A stretch of 34,181 nucleotides of DNA. Source: Mikrocytos mackini (taxonomy: Eukaryota > Endomyxa > Ascetosporea > Mikrocytida > Mikrocytiidae). This document shows, piece by piece, positions 16,814-24,859 of the stretch. The first letter of the stretch is position 1. Each line of letters begins with the position of its first letter. The notes beneath the pieces are model-generated. The model searched no databases. It was not told where the DNA came from and saw nothing but the letters and a program-made list of their open reading frames with translations. The stretch lies in NCBI GenBank assembly GCA_030180075.1, contig JASNJN010000115.1, forward strand, positions 1 to 34,181, given 5' to 3'. The translations under genes and the position numbers were made by a program.

Positions 16814-19800
16814 TCAATCAAAAAAATAATCCGTATCTTCGAGTTCTCTAATTTTCGCTCTCTTTTTCTCCATTTTAATGACTTTCGTATACGCAAGATA
16901 AATCGTTAGTCCTGTAATCCCAAACACCATCAGCAACAAAAGGACGAACACAATAATAATGACAATATTTCCAATCGAAACAGGGATTTTTATAGCGTCC
17001 ACAGTCCCTTCCCATAATATTGTGCTTATTTCGACGTCTGTTTTGTCCCATACTATTTTATTTGTTGGTGTTAGTTTTATTTCTAATTTAGGATCTGTCT
17101 CTATAATATTGCTCAATGCTGGTTTAGTCCCCGAGAACATTTTAACTTCTAAATCGTATTCAAATTTTCCTCTTTCAGTTTTTGTTTCTAATGTTTTTAA
17201 ATATATGTTGAATTCAAACTGTTTTCCATTTACTTCAACAGTATAAGCTTTTATGTAATTTAACAATTTAGCTCTATATGCATCTATTTTGGCTTTTTCT
17301 TTTGTCTCGGTCTCTACAATGCCTATCATTTTCAGTTCGTTCTTAAAATTTATTTTTGTTTCGAGTAATTTGATTTGTATGAAAGGTTTGAAACTTATCT
17401 TAAAATCAAAATTAGGCTCCGTTAATAAGCTTGCGCCAAATTCTACAACACTAATATCTTGCCCTAGGTTTTTAATCAGAAGGTCTTTTAGTTGTAATGA
17501 TTTATAGTTCTTTCCAACTGTGTCGGGCGTCATTTCGGTGGTTTGAAATTTTGTTTGGTCTTGGGCTTTCTCTGTGGCGATAATGGTGGCACGTAATGAG
17601 TCGTCAAACAAATTAACCTTTGCTGTAACAGCGAAGTTTGGATTTGTAGTTGAATTTGGTATGTATTTCGGAAATCCATTTTTTAATTCTGTGGAAGATA
17701 TAACCAAAATATATGGTACTTTTATTGTGTCTTTATCTGTTTCCTTCTTGCCGGCGTTGTCTAGAAATATTCGATTATCTGCTATAATAGTGGGGACGCC
17801 AGTTACTTTAACAACATTTATAACCTGTTGCAAAGGTGTTATATCAGTGGCGTCTTTCTCTTTGTTCATATTTTCATCCGACATTGTAACTATACTAGGA
17901 ACTATAGTAATGATTGCATTGTTTTCTGAATTAATTTGTTTAATGCCCAGTTTATAGTTAAATTTGTCGTCTGTGAAATCTTTGATTTCTTTATTGAATT
18001 GTTTGTTTAAATCCGTTTCAAAACAAAATGGAACAAATTCCTTTAAATCATTTTTAAGTGAGTTTATTGGAGTGTATGACAGAAATTCTGTTTTTCCTGT
18101 ACTACCTTTCTGGTTAAATATTCTGCAATTATAAAAAAGGCTTTTCTGTCTCTTAACCAAAAACTTGTCCGTGGGTCCGAAGTCCCATTGCAAATATTGT
18201 TTCTCTGTTTTGTACGATGCCAACTGCTTAAAACCGTTCGGTATAATTTCCCCAGCTGAGTCTCTCAACATATTTTTTTCGAGGCCGCCTCCTATATCCT
18301 CTGTTTCTTGTAAGCTGCCTTTGCCAATGGTGAACTTTGTTTGGAATAAGGGGTGGTCGCCCAGATCTGCATTTGTATTCTTTAGATTCAAGAGTTTCAT
18401 ATTTGTCAGGTTTCTAAGTAGGGCGACGAGTTTGTCAGTGACTCCTTTCTTTTCACTATTCTTTGGTTCGGGGGCTTTGATTTCTAAAGCAATACCATCG
18501 GTTAATATTTTACTTTGTGAATCGTCTTTAAGCTTTATGTCAGTTTCGAACTCTGTATTCCCTGGAAATAGTAATCCATCTGTGTCTTCACTAATACTTT
18601 CTTTTTGAATAGTGAGCTTATTTTTAGTATATTTTAGTGGGCATTTGTCTGTATCGGTTTGGATGCAAAGATCCAAATAATCACACTCTAGATTTTCAAG
18701 AGTTTTACCTACAGTGGACAGAAACAAACTGCGGTTTTCATTCAGTTTCATTTTGGATATTGCGAATGCATCTCCGTATATAATTTCCGTTTTTGTTTCA
18801 TTTTCAATGGTTTTTTCCTTCTTTGTTTTGTAAGTTATCGAATGTAATATGAATTGGGTTGGAGATTCAAATAAAACTATGGTATGATTTCTAATTACGC
18901 TTTTATTAAGGGACATTATTTTTCTAGTTTCTTTTTCTTCATCATCAACTTCTACAACTTCGATAAGATAGTAATGTTTAATCTCGTCTTCCTTGAAATT
19001 GAACTTTAAATTGATAATTTTAACTTTTTTAGGAATTTTAATTGAATCTATTTCGACATTCTTGTCGAGTATCATCTCTAGTATATTGAAGTTCAAAACC
19101 ATTTCGAAGTTGTTACTCTCCTCTGGCAATTGGCTGAAAATACTCCTCGGTATTGTATCATTTTTGTTTCCATCAGGGAGGTTTATTATGTTATTAATGG
19201 AATTTGTATAGTACTCGAATTTATAGGTAAGTTGAATTGTATTTAAATTTTCTATTATTCTTTTTGTAAATTGTATATGTATGGAATCGCTTTGAAAGTG
19301 TACTTTAACGGTATCTGGTATTGTTTCATTGTAGTTAGCAATGGTTCCTTGTAAAAGAAAATTTGTATTAACGCCTAAATTAAAGTTTTCTTTTTTAACT
19401 AATTCAGCGTTGTCTTCTATTTTCCATTCGTTGGAAGTTAATTTCATATTTGTCAATAAGTTGCCGTTCTGTTGCTTTGGATTAGTTGTAAACCTGACTT
19501 TCAACTTGCTATTATCATCAAATCCTTTTATTTGAAATCTATAATAGTAGAAACCTCCATTCTGAATTGTTATTTTTTCATCATTTTGGTCTCCAGTTTG
19601 TTTGTAGAGATCATTCCCGCCAAAACATTCGTAAAACAACCGTTTCATACTTTTCACATGTGTTGTAAAACCAACATCAGCTGCTATTATTTTATATAAC
19701 TTTTGATCTGCAGTTTCTAGAATTTTTGCATCTGTTAAACAAGCGACTCTATCATTGGCTAAATTGGAGTACGTTGCAAATCGTGATGCCTTTATTGGAG

Positions 19801-19840
19801 TAGTCTCATCTGGTTTGGTAGGGTCCTTTAATTGTTCCAA
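16814..19840 (-). CDS. Large membrane-anchored ectodomain (C-terminal part of an interrupted gene)
   Basis: This part has 1008 residues with no ATG at its front: the frame opens directly after the TAG at 19886-19888, runs through a TTG at 19840, and the first ATG is at 19648. It is in the same frame as the signal-peptide-bearing segment 19886-20752 upstream, so the two look like one gene of about 1312 codons. The body is a Lys/Asn/Thr-rich, beta-prone ectodomain with few cysteines (for example CDYLDLCIQTDTDKC) and many Asn-X-Ser/Thr sites. Near the C-terminus IVIIIVFVLLLLMVFGITGL is a single membrane span, followed by a basic then acidic 35-residue tail. The topology is type I. It is probably a cell- or spore-surface protein, but no family is recognised. 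Without the upstream part it would lack a signal peptide. Confidence 0.85.
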   Translation of the reverse strand: MEQLKDPTKPDETTPIKASRFATYSNLANDRVACLTDAKILETADQKLYKIIAADVGFTTHVKSMKRLFYECFGGNDLYKQTGDQNDEKITIQNGGFYYYRFQIKGFDDNSKLKVRFTTNPKQQNGNLLTNMKLTSNEWKIEDNAELVKKENFNLGVNTNFLLQGTIANYNETIPDTVKVHFQSDSIHIQFTKRIIENLNTIQLTYKFEYYTNSINNIINLPDGNKNDTIPRSIFSQLPEESNNFEMVLNFNILEMILDKNVEIDSIKIPKKVKIINLKFNFKEDEIKHYYLIEVVEVDDEEKETRKIMSLNKSVIRNHTIVLFESPTQFILHSITYKTKKEKTIENETKTEIIYGDAFAISKMKLNENRSLFLSTVGKTLENLECDYLDLCIQTDTDKCPLKYTKNKLTIQKESISEDTDGLLFPGNTEFETDIKLKDDSQSKILTDGIALEIKAPEPKNSEKKGVTDKLVALLRNLTNMKLLNLKNTNADLGDHPLFQTKFTIGKGSLQETEDIGGGLEKNMLRDSAGEIIPNGFKQLASYKTEKQYLQWDFGPTDKFLVKRQKSLFYNCRIFNQKGSTGKTEFLSYTPINSLKNDLKEFVPFCFETDLNKQFNKEIKDFTDDKFNYKLGIKQINSENNAIITIVPSIVTMSDENMNKEKDATDITPLQQVINVVKVTGVPTIIADNRIFLDNAGKKETDKDTIKVPYILVISSTELKNGFPKYIPNSTTNPNFAVTAKVNLFDDSLRATIIATEKAQDQTKFQTTEMTPDTVGKNYKSLQLKDLLIKNLGQDISVVEFGASLLTEPNFDFKISFKPFIQIKLLETKINFKNELKMIGIVETETKEKAKIDAYRAKLLNYIKAYTVEVNGKQFEFNIYLKTLETKTERGKFEYDLEVKMFSGTKPALSNIIETDPKLEIKLTPTNKIVWDKTDVEISTILWEGTVDAIKIPVSIGNIVIIIVFVLLLLMVFGITGLTIYLAYTKVIKMEKKRAKIRELEDTDYFFD

Positions 19841-19885
19841 TGAAACGTCATGTTCGGAGAGTATATAATCGCTTGTGACAAATAC

Positions 19886-20752
19886 CTAGAAGTAATCTCC
19901 TTGTAAATTAAATAAAAAGTGTCGAATATTAAAGTTGAGATAATCAACCTTTAATGTGTCACTTACTTTTACATTTCCATCTACTTTTAAAGAATCAGTC
20001 CCGGTTTTCAGACGTATTGGAGACATAAATGTAATAGCTGGAGGTTGTGTGTGGTATGAACCACTGCTTGTGGATATGTATACGGGAAACAACCTAATGT
20101 AGATAGGATTTACGGCGTTCTTTGTGTCTGGAACTTTATCTAGAATGTTAATGGTTTTTGTTTTATATGTTATTCCTTCTCCTCCTTTGTAAGTGACGTT
20201 TATGGATTGGCCAAACACTTTATTATCGCTTATAATGTTGAAGTTGTATTTATAAGCTCCTTTATTGTTTGTAGGATAAAAAACACTAATGAGTGGGAAT
20301 GCATGCAAATTATCATCGGCAGAGACCCCTTCTTCAAGTTTGGCATTCTCTATTGGTTTATCTTTCAGTAGAGGGAATAGCGCATTCAAAAGTTTTCCAT
20401 TGTTCTCATCTATTATGCTTATTACCGCGAATTTGATGTTTATTACTATTGTTGTATCTTTTGCGTCGTCACCTAACTTGAAATAGCCTGTTAATTTGTG
20501 TCGAGAAACCGGTTGCAGATTACCTTTGTTTATTTCGATTTCTGTTATATCTGTTCCCTGGGTGAGCAATTTCAGGCCGGGTGTCACTACCTTGACCTTT
20601 ATGGCTTCTAAACTGCCTAGAAGTATGGGTTGTTGGAAAATTACTTCGTCAAATAAAAGAATGTCTACTTCGTCTATCTTGCATTCGTGTGCAGCGGTTG
20701 CTGATATGTTTAAACAACTGTAGAGTGCTAGAATATAGAATAGGATGATCAT
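19886..20752 (-). CDS. Signal-peptide-bearing N-terminal part of the large surface protein
   Basis: From the ATG at 20752 it has 288 residues ending at TAG (19886-19888). The N-terminus MIILFYILALYSCLNISATAA is a clear signal peptide with a likely cleavage before HECK. The rest is beta-prone and Lys/Thr/Asn-rich, like the downstream 1008-residue frame. That frame continues in phase straight after the TAG with no further interruption. I therefore read both as one type I membrane protein gene with a single amber codon at codon 289. The stop could be a sequencing error, a recent nonsense mutation, a read-through site, or the true end of a short secreted form. The last would leave the following ORF without a start. 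It is divergent from the Rex1-like gene across 48 bp. Confidence 0.85.
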   Translation of the reverse strand: MIILFYILALYSCLNISATAAHECKIDEVDILLFDEVIFQQPILLGSLEAIKVKVVTPGLKLLTQGTDITEIEINKGNLQPVSRHKLTGYFKLGDDAKDTTIVINIKFAVISIIDENNGKLLNALFPLLKDKPIENAKLEEGVSADDNLHAFPLISVFYPTNNKGAYKYNFNIISDNKVFGQSINVTYKGGEGITYKTKTINILDKVPDTKNAVNPIYIRLFPVYISTSSGSYHTQPPAITFMSPIRLKTGTDSLKVDGNVKVSDTLKVDYLNFNIRHFLFNLQGDYF

Positions 20753-20800
20753 CAAAAATTAAAATTTTAACAACAAAAAGAAAATTCGAACATTCTGAAC
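20753..20800. promoter_or_regulatory. 48-bp divergent promoter region, surface protein / exonuclease
   Basis: This very short gap between divergent ATGs contains the palindrome AAAATTTT (20761-20768), so the AAATTT-like motif faces both genes. Promoter function is inferred. Confidence 0.45.
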
Positions 20801-22393
20801 ATGAAAGGCAATAAAAAACCCAAGCGAGCCCCTATTATGAACAAAAAATCCATACACCTTCCTGAGTCTGGAGATTTAATCGAGATAGATCTTATACACA
20901 ACATTATAGAACAAACACTTAACCACAAAGCGTTCAACCAAGATTACATTATTGAAGGCAGTCGAGGCGGCTTCAACACGAATGCGAACGTATATTTATA
21001 CATCTACCATGACAACTCGTTAAACACACATGTTCCTCTAAATAGCAAGCTTGTTGTTAAAATAAAAGAACAAAACTACTTTTACACGTCGTTTGTGTCT
21101 AAACAAACCAGAAATGACGTTTTTGCCCCCAAACTTTTGAAAATACATGATTTATTTCCTAACAAGGCGACAACCGAGCTCCAATCAATCCAAAGAGACT
21201 GTATCCAAAACAAACTATTGCCAATGTTCACCTCAATCATATCCAATACAGGGCTAACCTCTGATCATGTGGCTCTACTAACCAATGAATGCCAAATGAT
21301 AAAGAATGAAAAGCATTACAAAAAATTTTATGCGCATGCCGGAAAAGACAAAACATGGGTGAGCACTGAAAGTGCGAATACATCACAATACGACTTCCTA
21401 GCATTAGATTGTGAAATGGTAACCACCACAAAGGGAACCGAATTAGCCAGGATTACTGTCATGGATAAAGACTATAATGTCGTATTAGACGAGCTCGTGA
21501 AGCCAGGAAATAGGATAATAAGCTATAATACTAAATGGTCTGGCTTGACTCGTGAAATTATGCAAGGAGCAAAAATTAAACTGTCAGAACTACAAAAAAG
21601 ACTCGTAGAACTTATAGGCCCGAACACAGTGCTCGCAGGACACTCTTTATTCAACGATTTAAACGTGATTAAACTATTGCACCACAATATCATCGATACA
21701 GCATACTTATACAGAATAGCATTAAAGGAGGAAGAGCACAAGAAAGGGCATGGAACATCAGTAAGTTTAAAAGCGTTGACGAAAGCCTTTTTAGGATTAG
21801 AAATACAAGCTAGCCGTTCAGGACACTGTTCTAAAGAAGACACAATAGCTACCATTCTGCTAGCCAGGTTCTTCTCCGAAAAGGTGGATTATATTGTGGG
21901 ACTAATGAAAGACTTTAATGTGTTGAAGAATTCGCTATATAAAATTAGCACTCGGTTTGGAGATACAATAAACCAGAAACTAAACATATTTGCTACGAAC
22001 CACAAGCCTGTTGATAAAGACGACATTTTTAGCCATTGGAATGGAATAATCGAAGGGAACCGCAAAGTTAAAGTGTTTTTGCATTCTTTTGAGCGAAAGA
22101 GAGCAAAATTTATAAAAGACAGCAAATACATTTACAATGGGGAATGTACATACGATCTAAAAAAGGCGCTACAAGCATTCAATGAGTTTTTTGAAATAGG
22201 CGAAGTGAAGAACTGTAAGAACCTCGGTGTTTTAGTCAGTGGCCACTTAAACGAACATGATGTTAAAAACGGTATGGTAAATTACATTAGTTCGCTCATG
22301 GACAAAATAAATAAGAATGACGTTGTTATTGTAGTCAAAATAATGAAGATTGGGAATAGAAATGGGAAAGTTTTAGTTGTGCAAAAGAATTAA
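20801..22393 (+). CDS. DEDDh RNA exonuclease, Rex1/REXO type
   Basis: It has 530 residues, near the 553 of yeast Rex1. The exonuclease domain spans about 196-355. ExoI is FLALDCEM (Asp and Glu), with YNTKWSGLT following. ExoII is LAGHSLFNDL (Asp). IIDTAYLY follows, and ExoIII is SGHCSKEDT, which supplies the His and last Asp of the DEDDh set. All four acidic residues and the His are present. Family members trim 3' ends of 5S rRNA, tRNA precursors and other small RNAs in the nucleus. The flanking N-terminal 195 and C-terminal 175 residues are lysine-rich and presumably bind RNA or partners. Rex1 is the likeliest orthologue, but Rex3/REXO4-like alternatives cannot be excluded. AATAAA follows the stop by about 35 bp. 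Confidence 0.9.
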   Translation: MKGNKKPKRAPIMNKKSIHLPESGDLIEIDLIHNIIEQTLNHKAFNQDYIIEGSRGGFNTNANVYLYIYHDNSLNTHVPLNSKLVVKIKEQNYFYTSFVSKQTRNDVFAPKLLKIHDLFPNKATTELQSIQRDCIQNKLLPMFTSIISNTGLTSDHVALLTNECQMIKNEKHYKKFYAHAGKDKTWVSTESANTSQYDFLALDCEMVTTTKGTELARITVMDKDYNVVLDELVKPGNRIISYNTKWSGLTREIMQGAKIKLSELQKRLVELIGPNTVLAGHSLFNDLNVIKLLHHNIIDTAYLYRIALKEEEHKKGHGTSVSLKALTKAFLGLEIQASRSGHCSKEDTIATILLARFFSEKVDYIVGLMKDFNVLKNSLYKISTRFGDTINQKLNIFATNHKPVDKDDIFSHWNGIIEGNRKVKVFLHSFERKRAKFIKDSKYIYNGECTYDLKKALQAFNEFFEIGEVKNCKNLGVLVSGHLNEHDVKNGMVNYISSLMDKINKNDVVIVVKIMKIGNRNGKVLVVQKN

Positions 22394-22736
22394 ATCGATC
22401 CCATGTAATTAATTAATTATATTTCAAATAAAATCACGAAACACTGAGTCTTTTATTGTTAATAACTGGAAATGTTTTAGAAGATTGTATGGGATGGCCA
22501 TATATAAAAGAGATTTCCAAATTATTTTGATATTTTACTTCAAATGCCCAAAAAACATCTATACCAACACTTATTTTAGCATATGTGGACCTGTGAGGTT
22601 TAATTTTCTCGCAAAATCCGTACTCGTGTATTTGAAATCAAAATAAGTATAATAATGTAGTTTAATCATTCCAGTAGAAAGACTGTAAATAAGAAAAAAT
22701 TTTATTTTCAAAATATTAAATTGACATAAATTGGGA
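22394..22736. other. Intergenic region before small membrane protein
   Basis: This 343 bp contains the exonuclease gene's AATAAA, a TATATA stretch near 22500 and an AAATTGGG directly before the next ATG. I see no RNA gene or coding segment. Confidence 0.4.
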
Positions 22737-23333
22737 ATGATTTATTTGGTCGTTCTAGCGCTTCTCACGCGTTACATACATACTACTTACTATATGCGAT
22801 GTGATATGCCCTTCAAAAAAGATTCAAAGGCATTTTTATGGAGTATTGATGGTGACATCTCAAAATCCAAACTACATATTTTCTACTACGCCTTTCCTTT
22901 GAAAACGGGGATCAATCAAAAATTAAATGTAGTCGACTTTAAAGAATTCACGCTTATAGAAGCCAAGAGTGATATCGAGCTTACCTCCGACAACAAACTT
23001 ATGAAAGATACAGCCTCTACGCCTGGAAACGAAAAGTATCTGGCTAAATTGAAGGCCAATGGATCGACTTATATCGAAGTGGAAATTTTGCTCGGTGATA
23101 AGGGAGCTGGCTCATTAAAAACGGTAATTTCTGATAATAAGGATCCCAAAGCACTTAAACCAAAGCTGGACTGCAAGCTTACATTAGATAACACCGAATT
23201 AGACGGTTTATTAAAAAGACACAAAGAATACAGAGCTTCTCTTTATGTGTGCTTATCAATAAGCATAGCAATTACGCTGGTTTCTATTGTGGCGTTAATA
23301 ATAATAACGTTGAAAGAAGCTAGAAATAAATAA
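22737..23333 (+). CDS. Small type I membrane protein, unknown
   Basis: From the ATG at 22737 it has 198 residues. The frame is open two codons earlier only via TTG. The N-terminus MIYLVVLALLTRYIHTTYY is a likely signal peptide. The middle, about 145 residues, is Lys/Asp-rich and beta-prone, with only two cysteines (CDMPF and LDCKL). Near the C-terminus LYVCLSISIAITLVSIVALIIITL is one membrane span, followed by a seven-residue basic tail (KEARNK). The layout copies, in miniature, that of the large surface protein at 16814-20752. No family is recognised. The stop overlaps AATAAATAA, a probable polyadenylation signal, and the gene converges on GAR1 with a 29-bp gap. Surface or endomembrane location is inferred. 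Confidence 0.8.
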   Translation: MIYLVVLALLTRYIHTTYYMRCDMPFKKDSKAFLWSIDGDISKSKLHIFYYAFPLKTGINQKLNVVDFKEFTLIEAKSDIELTSDNKLMKDTASTPGNEKYLAKLKANGSTYIEVEILLGDKGAGSLKTVISDNKDPKALKPKLDCKLTLDNTELDGLLKRHKEYRASLYVCLSISIAITLVSIVALIIITLKEARNK

Positions 23334-23362
23334 TTTTGAAGTGTTGGATAAGTTGCAAATAA

Positions 23363-23740
23363 TTAAACTTTGTTGAAGTTATAGTCGCTATAAAATAGGT
23401 TCTTTTTGTATGTGAATATTTCCTCTTCTTTGGTTGTTCTTCTGTATTGGATCTGGGCGAAGGGTGAGCTTTTTGGACCGAATACTTCCAGCACTTTTCC
23501 TATTTCATTGCCGCTGGAGTTATACACATAAATATTTGGCTTTGGTATAGATTTCGGCTCTAATTTATAAGTTGAAAACTCAGAATGGGCTTTATGTAGT
23601 TTTCCAATTTGTTGGAGTTGTTGAGTATTCTCTGTGTGACCATGATGGTCATTTCGATATCCTTTGGCTTTTTTATTAAATCCAGTGTTTTTGTGTGTCA
23701 TGTATGATCTTGTAGACCCCTGGTTGCGCTGTTTTTTCAT
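23363..23740 (-). CDS. GAR1: GAR1-like H/ACA ribonucleoprotein subunit
   Basis: It has 125 residues. Residues about 68-115 fit the beta-barrel of Gar1: NIYVYNSSGNEIGKVLEVFG is the hallmark segment, followed by PFAQIQY and a late LFYSDYNF strand. Gar1 binds the pseudouridine synthase Cbf5/dyskerin in nucleolar H/ACA particles that pseudouridylate rRNA and snRNA. The N-terminal 60 residues are basic and polar (Lys, Gln, His, Asn) but lack the RGG repeats of yeast Gar1, so the protein is short (yeast 205). Naf1, the assembly factor with the same barrel, is the main alternative, but it is normally much larger. AAATTTTTT stands just upstream of the ATG. A strong hairpin lies about 50 bp upstream. 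Confidence 0.75.
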   Translation of the reverse strand: MKKQRNQGSTRSYMTHKNTGFNKKAKGYRNDHHGHTENTQQLQQIGKLHKAHSEFSTYKLEPKSIPKPNIYVYNSSGNEIGKVLEVFGPKSSPFAQIQYRRTTKEEEIFTYKKNLFYSDYNFNKV

Positions 23741-23791
23741 TAAAAAAAATTTTTGACTATGACGGAGATTGGATTTTTTTGGGGCTGGAAA

Positions 23792-23860
23792 AATTTGGGC
23801 TGTTGGGCTGAAATGGGCTGAAATTTTGGGCTAGCCCATGCCAGCCCAACAGCCCAAATT
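23792..23860. repeat. G/C-rich GGGCTG hairpin upstream of GAR1
   Basis: A 19-nt arm (23792-23810, core TTTGGGCTGTTGGGCTG) pairs exactly with 23842-23860. Inside it is the 12-nt palindrome TGGGCTAGCCCA (23827-23838) and another GGGCTG copy. It stands out in otherwise AT-rich DNA. No coding or element context explains it. Confidence 0.88.
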
Positions 23861-23965
23861 AAAATTTTTTAATTTTTAACACCACCAGAAAACTTATATG
23901 CATAAATATTATACTACTAAATCTATCTTATATCTCCAAGATTTAAAATTTTATAATCAGATAAC

Positions 23966-24128
23966 TAGGGGTCGGAAAATATATGACAAAAATCGGCAAA
24001 TATATGATTATATATGATTTTGCCAAAATCTGATTATAATTTCAAATCGGAATAGTTATGGATGAAAAATTTCCAGAAATTTGGAAAAATATATGATTTG
24101 TACCAAATCACATATTTTCTGACCCCTA
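23966..24128. mobile_element. hAT-type MITE with 8-bp target duplication
   Basis: A 163-bp unit begins TAGGGGTCGGAAAATATATG and ends with its reverse complement (right arm 24108-24128; 19 of 21 positions match). The exact 8-bp repeat CAGATAAC flanks it at 23958-23965 and 24129-24136. An 8-bp duplication with TAGGG-type ends is the signature of hAT transposons. It has no coding capacity, so it is non-autonomous. Its clean ends suggest fairly recent insertion. Confidence 0.85.
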
Positions 24129-24136
24129 CAGATAAC

Positions 24137-24467
24137 AATTTAACTCCATTTTCTAGGAATGAATTTTCCAACTCTAAAGAATTATTTTTTATTTTTAAAT
24201 TTCTTACACCCATAGCAATACAAATTCCACCATAGTCACAAAACCCCTCACCCTCACCAATTCCATACCCAAATTCTGGTATTTGTTTGATCGCAAATTT
24301 CAATACAACATATTTAATAACTTGTAACAACCTTCAATTCACAGATAATAACTAGGTACATAAAAAAAACTATTTTCAAATTCGTATATAATTATTATTA
24401 TATTGTTGTAATACCCCAGAACAATCCACGGGCATAGCAGAGCCTTTAGTAACATTATTCAAAATCA
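24137..24467. other. AT-rich intergenic stretch
   Basis: No gene, RNA or repeat is supported here. A 98-codon frame across 24034-24330 starts inside the MITE and looks like chance. Confidence 0.4.
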
Positions 24468-24859
24468 TTAATGGCAATATAACGAATTCCTAGGTTCCTT
24501 TTCAAAAAGCGGTTTGTTAAGCGTAGATAAATCTGCTTTGAAGCTTCCTTCTTTGACTAGGAATCCCAAAAACTTTACTTCTGTTTTTGCTATAGCGCAC
24601 TTTTCTTGGTTTATGGCTATACCGTGATTATTTAGTCTTTCCAACACGCCTCTAACATTCTCAGCGTGTTCTTCAATAGAGTTGCTTCCTATAATGATAT
24701 CATCGATATATACCAAAGTGTTCTTACATCCTTTTAGTATTCGTGAGATCAGTTTTTGAAACAGCTTTGGCGCGATTTTCAAACCAAATGGAAGACGAGT
24801 ATATTGGTAGGCTTCATTTTGTACCACAAAGGCTGTTAATTCTTTGGATGTATCATCTA
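24468..24859 (-). pseudogene. Ty3/gypsy reverse transcriptase fragment
   Basis: The minus-strand frame carries the middle of a reverse transcriptase: PIDDTSKELTAF, LPFGLKIAPKLFQ, the catalytic LVYIDDIIIGS (YIDD variant of YxDD) and EVKFLGFLV. It starts abruptly at motif A, where the inverted end of a hAT-like element (24860) cuts in. After KEGSFKAD it jumps to LSTLNKPLFEK, which in intact elements comes about 40 residues later, so there is also an internal deletion. It ends at 24468. The same-strand gag and protease at 28256-29930 may be the 5' part of the same element. The sequence differs clearly from the Ty3/gypsy copy at 2861-6286 and belongs to another lineage. Confidence 0.88.

Noticed and set aside
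2861-20755. Use of a changed genetic code, because several genes hold in-frame stops
   Set aside because: The internal stops are of all three kinds (TGA, TAA, TAG), single in each gene, and all three codons also end genes here.
24034-24330. 98-codon minus-strand frame
   Set aside because: It overlaps the MITE and AT-rich spacer and looks like a chance frame.
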